DNA of 64,000 nt, from contig JACSVZ010000016.1 in the NCBI GenBank assembly GCA_014706295.1, positions 1,078,168 to 1,142,167 on the forward strand, written 5' to 3'. The first letter of the stretch is position 1. Every line of letters starts with the position of its first letter. Below, piece after piece: positions 27,901 to 40,100 of this stretch. This DNA comes from Lycocorax pyrrhopterus obiensis (taxonomy: Eukaryota; Chordata; Aves; Passeriformes; Paradisaeidae). The position numbers and the translations under genes were made by a program. Below the pieces are notes generated by a model, which saw only the letters and a program-made list of their open reading frames with translations, was not told the DNA's origin and searched no databases.

Positions 27901-30900
27901 CCACTGAGACTTTACATAAGGGTAAAGTGGTAATGGCGTTCTGACTCACCTGTGTGCCATTTACTGCATGCCAAGGTTGAGAATTCACAAGTAACTTTCT
28001 ACTTTGTCATGTGCCTTTTCAAGTGGCTGAGAAACACATCCTCTCAGGCTAGGCAAAGGATCTGGACTACTCAAGCTCTTAAGCTTTGTCTTTGACTAAA
28101 CTGTTTAGCACAATTCCTTACAAAGTGGAGTGGAGAGACGGGCACCTCCTTCCAGAAGGACACTCACACCAGCTGCCTCCCCACCCACCCTGAAAGAGGA
28201 GGGCCCATTCTCTGTATGGGATACTTCTCACTGGCAGCAAGGGAACCACGAGTCTAATTACAGACAATTAATGAGTAAATGCCTAAAGGTGAAGTAAATC
28301 CCATCCTGCAATTTTCAGTGCAGTGCCTTCCACCCAGCACGGTCCATTATTTCCGACACTGCAAGATCTCAGCAGGGGAACACAAAAATGAAAGCACACA
28401 TGGAAAGAGATTCATTCCAGCCAAAGGACTCCCTGACCAGCACTTTTGAACCAGACTCTGAAGAGGCTGCTGGCTCTCAATGGCAATCCATGAAAGCTCT
28501 GGCATTGAGGACTCTCTAAGGCCTTGGCAAAGCAGGCTTGGAAATGGTGTCAAACATTCAGCTGCTCACACTGTCAAGCACCTTCTCCTTACCACAAACA
28601 CCTTTCCAGCCACTGTCCTGACTCCAGACAAGTTATCAGAATATCCACAAAATACTGGCCTTGGAGGGAGCACAGCTGACTCAAGCCAGATCCAGGCAAG
28701 AAGGATGTTACAGCAAATGGAAGCAGGAATATTTTGACGAAGCAGTTGAGGCATCATTTCTGCCACAAAGCCTCTTTCACTTCTTCTATTAAGCGGGACT
28801 ATCCTGCAAGTCCATTCTCAGCTTCTTGTCCAGGCCTGCAGGTTTCTTTGGGAATCTTAATCAGCCCAAGAACTGCTTTTGGATTTATCCATTTCTATGT
28901 CAGGCAACCATGCTTCTACAGGTGTTTGGCTCCTCTGAAGAAAGAATGACGTTTATTTTTTGTTCTTGCTTTCTTTGTGCAGCTGGTTTTGAAGCATTTA
29001 TTTCAGAGCCCCAGATGGCACCATTGTCAACAATCCCATGGAACAGAATGCAGCCTTACAATAACTAAGTGGCAAGGAGCACATCCGTGTAGAGACCACA
29101 TAGAAAGGCAGAGGTCTCTTCTGCACCATCCTCCCGCTGTTCAAACATGTTTTGGTCAAGCAACGAAGATTTCCTATTTATATTTTCAGAGCAGGCTTAC
29201 AAATAATGTGACTGGATTCCTCTAAAAACAAACAAAACCAGCCTAGTCTCTCCTCTCAGGAAAACCTTCCTTCTTGGAAAACAGGTGCTGCTCTTGAAGA
29301 GAGCATCATTGCTCAGTTTACAGTGCCAGAGATGCATTCAGGGCAAGCTGAACATCCAGGATGTGTCTGACAAATGCTGGTTTTAGATCAGCAGCACTGC
29401 AAACTGCAGCTGAAGGAGAGGGAAATAGAAGGGAGCATCTGCAGTGTGCTCCCGCACAAGTGCTGCGTGCTGTCCCCTGAAGGCAGAACTCATCACCAGC
29501 TGTACCACCTGCCTTGTGCACACTGAACGTGCACAGCTCAGGGGCTGGGGGCTGACGGGGCATTTCCCCCTTCCACATCCAGGGAGCTGGAGGCTGGAAG
29601 CTGCTTCCTCACACAATGCTGCAATAGCACCTACAGCTCATGCTAGCAGAGCGGGACAGCTACAAAAAGCCACAAAAAGGGCAGCTGGCACTACCTGAAG
29701 CCACAGAGGCAGACAGGTTTCTGCCTCTGAGTTTCTCAATCTGGGCAGAAATATGAAGGAACAGAAAAACAAAAATGCAATTTGTATTTGCTAAGAAATC
29801 TTAGAGAACTGTTTCATAAATCACAGCAAGAACAAACACACACATCTGATGTGACAATCAGCAAACCGAGCTCATTTTTGTTTACTATTATCTAAATCTA
29901 AACAAAAAACTTCAGATCAAAAGGATAATGGTTCTTTTTTCCCCCTACAACAGCTGTGAGATAGACTGAAAATAATACAAAGTATCTCTCCCAAAATAAA
30001 AAACCCAAAGAATAGAATCACAGAATCATTAAGGTTAGAAAAGACCTCCAAGACCATCAGTGGTTACCTTAGCAATTTTCCCCATTTCACAGATGTTTGC
30101 TTTCTCATCTTCAAACTCTGTAAAGGCCTCTTCAATCCTGGCAATGATTTCTTCATGGTTAGTGCAGACATTCGGGAGTCCTTTAGGGAAGTAGAAACGT
30201 GGAATGTTTATGGGCACAGGGGTACTGCTGGTGGCTTTCTTCACAGGCAGAGGAGTGCAAGGGCTAACCACAGGCTGCAGGGGGGCTGGGGATGAAGTTC
30301 CTGCCTTCTTCTCTTGTTTACTTTGAACCTGAAAATACAATGAATAACAAACACATTTTAACAGCCTGGTACACAGAGCAGGAAAAAACAGTTTGTGCTT
30401 CCAGTGATTAGGAGAAAATTAATGCCCACCAACAATTACATTATGGCACAGGGATAAAAATACATCTTAAAATAGGCTATTAAAATTTCTGCATTATGAA
30501 CCAATGCAAATTTAGGATATGTCTCACCTGCTTTTATGCCATTTCTGAGCATTTTACATATGTAGCTGTGGATTTTGACCTCCTATTGAGTCACAGGAGA
30601 ACACACTCTGCAATTCAGCGACACCACAGACAAAGACAATGCTATTTCTTCTCATGCTGGTCTTGGTCTTGTCATTCTGCCCCATGAACAGCAAAGTATC
30701 TGCTCTTTAGTTTCCCCTTGGAACCAGAGCACCCACCCACACAAATGGCTTGACTCAAGTATGAGCAAGCTTACATTCAAACAAGGACATTTTCTATCCC
30801 TTGGGAACATAATTAGTTTTGCCAAAGCACTGCTTCACAGATAAATTAAGAAAAGATTTTCAAGACTTCCTTCTCAATTTCAGCAAGCCTTTTATTCAGT

Positions 30901-33900
30901 GCCCAACTTAAATAGTCCCAGACCTGATTTTGTCAAAGGTACTAAGCACTGGTAAATCAATTTTTCCATCAGGAATTAGGAGCAGCCAGCAGAGTGTCAT
31001 TAGGCACTCACATGATGTTTTTTCCTTGCTCCCCTCCTGTCTGTAACGAACATATGGCTGATATGGTGATCCCCACTGGATCCCTAGTTCTAGCTCTACA
31101 TTGCGGGCAGCATTTGTATTTAAGTACTGAATGAGACCCTAAACCGGGGAATTTTTCAGACATATGAGGGAAAGTTTTTTAAACAAGTAACTACAGTATA
31201 AGCTGCAAAATCAGCTGCTAAAATGTGGAGGGATGAGGAATTCCCTGCTCCCCCATGGCGACACTCCTTCTTGGGAAAAGGCAACAGGCTTCCCCACTGC
31301 ACAATGGTTCCAATGCAAGAGTTGTTATTAATGTAGCAACATATGTGATAAGGCTCAGAAGGCAACAGTCAAGTAAATACAGCTGCGACTTTCAGTTTGT
31401 TTATTCTAACTGTTTCAAAACAAAATGGTTTTAGGATAAAGCAGCCAAGTCTGAGTCCACTAAATGCACAAGAATGTATATGATGAACCGACTTCGCATT
31501 ATTATTTTCTATAAACTTGGAGCTTTTTTCTTAACACATACTGAATCCCCCAACAAAGCAAGGATTTGCTTTCAATAAGGTAAAGAAGTGAGAATTGTAA
31601 AAGCTTCTTTAAGCACTGCTTTTACCTGCAGTTTATAATACTTTATAACCCATTCATCAGAGACCCATGAAAGAAGAGAGAGATTTTCCTCCTCTTCACT
31701 CCCCTGCTCCATGGCTCTTTCTTTAAATGGGAGGACCTCTTTCTTCTCCCAAACACTGTCCCATTTCAGGAGCAGGAACACCGGCACACACCAGCCAGAA
31801 CACGCTTTTGTCCTTAACTGCTCTGTACAGAACACATTAACCTGGAGCTTGGGGTTCTTCAAGTTGTCCTCTCCTGTCTTAGTACAAAGGAAAAGCTGGA
31901 GATCATTTTCAGCCTTCAATATTTCCATCAGTACCAGTATTCAGAGTTTGAACAGCTCTGAACCTTTGGAGAGCCAGCCTGATCATCAACATCTGTTCTC
32001 CCGCCTGTCCTCCTTGACTGTTCCTACTCAGACCTGCACATCTTTGTGTCTGCTCCCGAGTGATGCTGGAGCTCAGAAGGGGCCAGCTCTGAGGCTCACG
32101 GAGTTCCTAGGGCTCACGAGGGCTGGAGGACGGTGAGCATCAGCCCTGGTCACTGTCCTGCACTAGGACAATGCAGGTGACCTGAGGTGATGGCAGAGGT
32201 CAAGCTGGGGGGAGCGGGACACTCATTTTGGGAGCACAGTTCACTGGGTTAAATAAAAGACAACCCTTCTCCTGGCTTCCTCCTGCCCCTTCTTCAGTGG
32301 AACACCAAAAGCAAAGCCCAGACCAAGTGAATGTGTGTGGGGAGGGAGCACCTGGCCCCAGCTCAGGGATCACACAAATCACCACTTCTGCTTTTACCAT
32401 CTGCCCTCACCCTGCCTGTCCTGCCCAGCCAGGACCCAGTTTTCCCTTTCTGGATCCCAGCACAGGGGAAGTCCCTGCCGGTCTCTCACAGCACCATATT
32501 CATACAAACAATGCAAAGCTGGAACAGACGTCTGCAGCCACTTGACTTCTATAATAGGACTTCACATCAGATTGCTTGAAGGCCACTTCTCACAAACAGG
32601 TTTATTGCTCCCTAATCTCTTCAGGATACACAGGCATTCCCGGCTGCCAGCACTGGGAGGAATGAAGAGAAATGACTCAAACTTAACAAAAAGTTCCACA
32701 AACCAAGATGTTCTTTCAAAGGACACTGACTCTTCACTGTAACAATATACCTCCTTCCCTTACAGTACAAGGGAATGATAAAATTGTATTTTTGTTTTCT
32801 TGGAAAGTGAAGAGAAGTCCCCAAGTAGAGCACAACAGGACTGGGCCATTTCCCTCCCCTTCTGCATGTTCCACACATCCCGACATGGCACATGGCCTGA
32901 TCAGACCATGGTGGAACACAACTCACCCCCTCTGCCCAGACCTCCACCTCCCAAAAACCTGAGCAACTACTCTGCTTCCAGGTACTCCCACAGCCAGCAA
33001 TGCTTGGTACCAGCTCACACAAGTCAGAACTATAGAGGAGATATTAATTTCCTGATCCACAACCACCACACAAGCCAGAAAGTCAGACACCTATAGGAGA
33101 AATACAGGGAATTCTGCTTTGAAGGAGGGAGCCAGTTTGGACACAGATTCCCAGCTGACCTTCCCAGTAAGTCTGACTCACTCACTCCTGCTCAGTCCAA
33201 GCCAAACTAGGAGCAAGCATTGCTCAGGGATAGCTGCTTTTCACATTCTGCCTCAGGAATAGAAGCACAATTTTTGAACTTTGTCTTCTTCCTTCTCATA
33301 TAAGAAATGAGCTGTTTATGACACAAAGAGAAAAAAACAAGCAGCAACTAGTCCTTGGGTTCTGTTCCCTAGAACCACCTTACAAGTCAATACTCTGGGA
33401 TGGGTATACCCAGATGCAAACCACTATGGGGACAAGAAGAAGTTAATTACAACTTTTGTGAAAAAAATTTAAGAAAGTGGTATGAGGGGAAATTCTGTGG
33501 AAATTCCTTGGAAATAAACAGTTTCTTATTGCAAAAAATTAGCCTTAAATGCTGTTTGCCTAGCAGAACACACTTCTCCAACAGGGATGTGCACGTTCAG
33601 AGAGGACAACTAAGAAAGGAAAGGACAAATACTCTAATAAATCTTTTAGCTTTGTTACCAATAATTAACAGATAAATTTTTTTCTCTTTTTGCTCAAGAG
33701 AAAGGTGAGATTAAAGGCCATTTTTAAATACCACTCTGTAGCACTGTGTAATTTACTCTGACTAAAATCTGTCCATCTACTATATCACCTTTTGCCAGCC
33801 ATACCATTTATTTATGGGCAGATAAAAATAGTGACATCTGTGTTATAAATAAACCAGACAGAACTACAGCCTCATTGTAGCTACACAAACAAAGCACTGA

Positions 33901-36900
33901 CTAAACCTCTGCCATCCCAGCCTGTCTCCCAGGGATGTGCCAGTCCCAGCAGAAAACTCCATGGAAGGAAGCAGTCTCACATCAAGTGCTCAAATTCTTT
34001 CTACTCCTTCCTCCTGGTCCCAGGCTCCAACAGGGTCCTAGATAATATATTTACCAGTTTCTTGCTTTATTTCCAAATGGATACTGTAATCCTCTTTTCT
34101 AGGGTACAGTGACTCAGCCTGGGTTCTCGCAGTCCACAGTGCTGACTTAATGTCTCCTTTCATTTTTCATAGTTCCTGCCTTCCTGAAGTCTGATGGTAC
34201 CTGGACACAAGCCATGCTCAAAGCTCATCAGTTCTCCACAACTGGTTTGTATCTCTCGCCCGAGACTTTCTCTTCCTTTCCCATCAATGAACCTTCCTGC
34301 TGCCTCTTTCTTACCCATTTCTAAGGACAGCAAGAATAAAGGCTCATCTGCACATGGCTCCAAGCATCACAGAGCTATGAGAAAATGCGTTTCTGGAGAG
34401 AATATTTTCTTCTAGGAAACATAAACTCAGCAGCAGAAACAAAGTCCAATCACAGCAAAACAAAAATGAAAACAAACTCTACCTAAGCAACTCAGAAACC
34501 CAAAAGGATTTAGGTGGGAGTAGACACAGTGCTAATTGTAAGGTTGGATCAAGTTCCTCATGGCCTTATCCAGTTGAGTTTCGCAAACACAGGCCTCACA
34601 CGCCTCCACTGACAAGTGTGCCTATGGATCCTGGACACGGCCCTCAGCACCAGACCAGGCTGGGAACCCACTGGTTGAGCAACAGCCCTGCAGAAAAGGG
34701 TGTGGAGGGGACGGTGTGCATGGGCTGAGCATGAGCCTGCAGCGTGGGCTGATTACAGATAAGGCACATTATGTCCTTGACTGCCTTAGGAGTAAGGCCA
34801 GGAAAACACGGGAAGTTGTTATCTCTCTGTCTGACACTAGTGAGGCTGCATCGGGGTTCCTGGGACCAGTTTTGGGCCTTCACTTCAGAAAGGATGGGGA
34901 GAGACCAGGCAGAGATGTAAAGGAGGGAAATCAGAAAGCTGGGATCAGGATCAGGCAGCAGGAGACACGGAGGGCTGGTCCTGGCTAGCCAGGGAAAGGG
35001 AAGCCAAGGGATGGGCTAAACACAGCCTGCAGCTCTTGGAAGTGCAGTTACAGTGACAATGGAACCGAACTGCAGCTTGGGAGGGTTAGGCTGGAGGATA
35101 CTGAGGGTAGTACAGCCTGTGAGAGGGCACCAAGAGGGGCTGGGGGAATCCCTATCCGTGGGGAAAGCCAGTGCTGATGTGACCCAGTGTTAGACATAGT
35201 ATTCCTACAAGTGAGATGTTGGGTTAGAGACCTCCCTTCCTCCCAGCGCTGCTATGGGAGGCTCTCTGATCCTTCCATAAATAGTCCCGCAAAGGATAAG
35301 CACAAGAACTTGAATTTCCAGCTCTTGAGATAGGGGTTTACCAACACCCTTCTCCTCCCCCACCTTCCCGGCCAACATCTGTGTGTTCCACAAAGCACCT
35401 CTCATTCACCTTTCTGCTCCCTATCACCACCTTATCACCTTTTCACCTGCCAGCACTTTTGTTTTCTTACTGAGCCCAGTGACCTCTACTCTCAGCTCAT
35501 CCCCAGCCCCAGGTATAGCCCCTCAAGGCACAACATCTAACTACACCTCACTGCTGCCACGTGGGAGAACTCCCGTTCCTGCCCTCCAGCCCCAGAGGTC
35601 AATTGTCACTCTGGGAACCGATTTAACCCACTTGGAAAGGCAGCAAACAGACTTGGCTTCGTTGCTGGACGATATTCTACTGTGTTATGAATTAAGCCAG
35701 CCCACAGAAAGAGCCTGTGGGGCCCAGGGCAAGAGAAGGGTGACACACGGTGAGGAGGTAGCAAGAAAAGAGGAAAAAGAAGAGGAAGACCATCTTTTTC
35801 GAATACTGCAAGTGCCCACTGCAGTATTTCACTTGCCTTGGACCGGCAGCCCCAGAGCACTCATTCCCAACGCATTCAGCAGTGAAAGTGTTCCTGCTTC
35901 AGACCAGGCAGAGGGCTCGTGGACCAAAGCCTTGTCCATTTTTCCAGCTGTTCTGCCCAGAGGTCTCATCCCTCCCTGCAAACCCTACCCCGGTTATGTC
36001 CTTAGTGATCAGACTCACTCTGCAGAGGAATTTAGCTGTGCTGTGGTTCCTGACAGTCTCTCCAAACGGCTCGGCCCCGCCCAAGCCATTACTGCACATT
36101 ATTACCTCATCCAATCCTCCCCCAGGGAGTGAAAAACACACGTTCCAGAGATTAACCTCTGAGATGTACTTTAACCTGTCACCAGAACGCATGAAAAAAT
36201 GTGCCACAATATGCTTTGGAGCAATTTTAATGCTGTTTCTTAGGAAACAGCTGCACTGCTCCTAATTTCAACTTCTAAACTTCCTCACTAGGTCACCCAT
36301 TATTTAAATATAGGTAAAGCTCAAGATGGGCTGATTTCAGCATATCGTGAACCCTCTAAATCTGGAGTGACCACATGTCTATGTGGTGTCCTAGCACAGA
36401 TTACTCCAATCTTTTGTCAGTTGTTCCAGAGAGCGAGTACAGCAGCTGGGATTTACCAAAAACATACAGCTGTAGTACGATTTCCATCTCTTTGGCTGCG
36501 CCTCTGCGATCTGCAGGGTCTTTTCCAGACTAAATTATTCTATTATCTCCTTCAGCCACAGCCCAGAGAGGGTAGGAAACAGCACAAAGAAGCATCTTGG
36601 GATGGTAAAATCATAAAAGCCAAGCCAGGTAGGCTGGTCTGCACAGATTTGTACAGCTGACAGCAGAACGTCGTGGTTCTTCCACATGCAACAACAAACA
36701 TTCAGAGCAATCACACAAAAAACCTCACAGAAAATACTGAAGTCTTACACTACTTCTCCCCATTATTAAATCACTGCCCTTGCTGTTAATTTCCCCCCCT
36801 TGTTTACAAAGACATTTTAACTCTGCAATCTAAGCCTGGAAGGTTTATTTTTAAACCTGCTGGTATCTAGCTGCAAATAACTTTCTGCAAATAGACGCGC

Positions 36901-37111
36901 CTAGAGGGGACACAGATTGATTCTCTGATCCAATAAAAAAATACAAAGAATAAGATAAAGAAATGCCAAGCGTCCAAACCTGGGCCTGCTGGAAGGACTT
37001 GAGCCGCCTCTTGAATCGAGATGGAAGAACAAAGTCACAGCCCTTGGCAAGGAAAGCTAGCTCCCCTCCCAGGTCTGGGTCCCTCCGCAGAGAACTCTCC
37101 TTGATCATCAT
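6889..37111 (-). CDS. PPP2R3A: PPP2R3A short isoform PR72, from an alternative first exon
   Basis: The same gene read from an internal promoter: exon 37111-36980 (44 codons, phase 0) splices to 30328-30068 and then shares all downstream exons. It gives 1557 nt, or 518 residues; human PR72 is about 529. The unique N-terminus begins [16 protein letters not shown] and is almost identical to human PR72 as I recall it, which identifies the exon firmly. EF-hand loops fall at residues 288-299 and 362-373. In mammals PR72 is enriched in heart and skeletal muscle, so this promoter is probably muscle-biased. It lacks the 647-residue PR130 N-terminal region. Confidence 0.93.
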
Positions 37112-40100
37112 CCTGGGCAGCTCCTAAGCAGATGTTGACCTTTCCAGAAGGGGCACGGGCACTCTGTAGGAGACCACGTCAAGACCAGCACGTTGCTTTC
37201 TTGGTTTTGATTTTTTACAGGCAAGAAATGGCAAATGGCTTCAACATATTATGTCTTCTCTCTCTTCACAGGGACAACATCTAGCGATTTTATCTCACTC
37301 CTGAAGCCAGAGTTCCCTATTTTAACCAATATTCAAAGTGTCTTTCAGTACCACCAGGATCTTCTGCCTTCTTGTAATACTTTAATTGAGAAACATGATC
37401 TACAAGTGAATCTATTTCCCTGCTGGCTACATGACAGACAATCTGTCCTTGGCTTGTAATAGGCCAGGGGTGACATGGGAAAGGAAGCACCCACCACCAC
37501 TACCAAGAGCTCTAAAATTAGATGCCCTGCAGAAGTGGCTAAATATACCATCTTCCCCAATAGTTCCTACTTTGTGTGCTCCAGTGCTCAGACCTGAGGG
37601 GCACCCCTGGGTCAGTCAGGCTCAGCTAGAGTTAAACCAGGCTCAGCCAAGGGCCCTGCCTGTGGGATGGCAGTGGTTTGAGGTCCCTGCTACCAAGGTG
37701 ATGAAGCAGAGGAGCAGCATTAGTTCCCACTCTTGACTGAAGGCTGTAATTTTCAAAAAACATAATTTTTTCCTTCTTGCTGGAAAAAGCAAATCATCTA
37801 GTTCCTTTAATGCCAAGCAAGTACATAAGGATGATCTTGGATAACAAGCTCAGTCATTCACAAGCAGCTCTTAAGAAAACAGTTTCATAAAGACATCAAA
37901 ATGCATCATTCTTGTTATTCACTTTCCCCGTAACTCTCACGAGGCAAAGGCAAAGCAATTCTCAGGGGACAATAGTCTACTTCTTCTCTGCACAACTTGG
38001 AGCAAGCAGACTTCAAACCCTTGCTCTAACTTTGTCTAGGCTTGTTAGAAGTGTGTTCTCCCTCTCTTATCATGAGAATGGTGCTGGACAAAGGCCTAAA
38101 TCCAATTCTTCCCACACAAAATGAACGGAGTCCCACGGGGTGCTTCCCCTACTTGACTGTAGAACCTGAGCCATGCTGCCAGGACACTGTCTAAGTTCAG
38201 TAACACAGAAAAACATCCAGTTTGTAGCTACTAGGGCTTGCTCTCATCAAGGTATTGCATTGAAACGCAAAGGTCTCAGTGAGCCTCACAAATGAAAACT
38301 TTTATTGGACATGTGCCTCTGATGTCTTTTCCTGGGTTCCTGTAGAAAGTCCCAAGTTAATATGAAGCCCAAATGAGTACAAAGCCTAACAGAATGGCAC
38401 AAAGAGGATGGGGATGAAAAAACAACCTCCAAAAAGAAAAAGGCAGGTAGGAATGTTTAAAGTGGAACTGCCACCAAATAAAGGATACACTGATCCATAT
38501 GCAACACATTTGGAACAAATTTGGTTTTTCTTACTCTGACAATTTTTTTCTAAACATTAAGGCAATACTTAAAGAGCCCATGAGGCTCCACTGTACTGGG
38601 ATTGCTGCAGATCTCATGCAGCAGCATGTCAGGAGGTGATTTATTGTAAATCATCTGTGGCAAGTGATGAATTACTTCATGTTCTGCTTACAGCCTGCAG
38701 AGGAAATGAAGCCCAAGGAACCTCTCTGACCTCCAGATGCATCCAGACCAACTACAGAGACCTTTGACAGATGTATGCATTGAAGAGACACATTAATCTG
38801 GCAGCCACTAGTTCCTACTTTAAAAAAAACAGCACGGCCATGTACTTTTCATGCACAAATTAACAAGTCACAAAGGATCTCAGAAGTTTGGAGGGTTTTC
38901 ACTGATAACCTGAAAAACACAAGTAATCCAGAGGCAAGGCTCAGCGTGTCTGTATTCCAATGTTTTGGAATAGCAGGTTTCTAGCATGGTACTTCCTATC
39001 CTCAAAACACACAAGGGGAGTATAAATAAAGATACAAATATACAGTACTATGAGAAATCAACAGTAAGGGAATCTTGTTTCAACAGCTTCAAAGTCAACT
39101 GGACAAAACCCACAGCAGAAAAGTCTGGTCTCAGTAGCCAGACCAACTGTACAAACCACAAAACCAGAAATCCCTCTTTGCTGTAGGTGACCCAGGTTGA
39201 AGGCGAGAGATGTCAGATTGCCTCTGTTAGCCTTTCATTCTGAGATACTTTAGAGTCACTTAATACTTGTTTTTATTTCAATAACTGTTACCAACAGAAA
39301 AAAAAGCCCACAGTTTTTCACTATTTGTGTTGAGAAGTAATGAATAACTGATGTTTGAAAGGAGTGCAGATTGTGTGTATAGCTTAAATGACAGATATTA
39401 TCAATATCTGATCAAAACAATTGGTAACATATGTAAGATAAAAGTTGATTTTCTAGAGTTTTACATTATATTTTAGATGCATTTTGAGAATATACAATTA
39501 TTTCAGAACAAAGTTAAAGTTACTAGGACATTATAGAAGCCACTTTTTACAATTAATCACCCCATACAAGATCCTTGATAAGAATATCATTACGTTTGCA
39601 AAACAAAGAAGTACACAAAATTATGAGGGGGCAGAATTACGAAGTTACCAGGTCAACCTTCACTTTCTGTGATTCAGAAACAGTTAATTCCACTCAGAGC
39701 CTTCTTAGGGCCCCCTGGTTTAAGCACACAACACAGACATTTGGATACAAAAAAGCAAAGTGTGTGGCCTTGGGATGGTGTTTCAGGGCACAGGGAGTTA
39801 AGAACCTTTTGAGAGTCCCAGCAACACCCACCCCATCGGTCATTCAGGTGAGGCAGGATTAGACAGATGCTACCTAGAGCCCGCCCAGAGGAAATGTGGA
39901 AACAGGGAACATCCTCTGGATACTTCACCCAAGGCTCCACCACCTGAGATACAACATGGTTATAAAGGTGCCTTTATCAACCCTGCAAACCCTCTGCTCC
40001 CAGATCCCTGGCCAGAAATGGTTGGATCACCCACCTGACCTCAGCCTGAGCTATTCCACTTACTAAGATGGCAGAAAACAAAAATGTTAGTTAGGTTTAA

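Noticed and set aside
31572..31928. Minus-strand frame of 118 codons inside the PPP2R3A intron
   Set aside because: Composition is protein-like but I recognise no family, and splicing it in would disturb a junction that already matches human.
37312..37330. MEF2-like ctattttaac upstream of the PR72 exon
   Set aside because: Attractive for a muscle promoter but it does not fit the MEF2 consensus at its end; one imperfect AT-rich site is not evidence.
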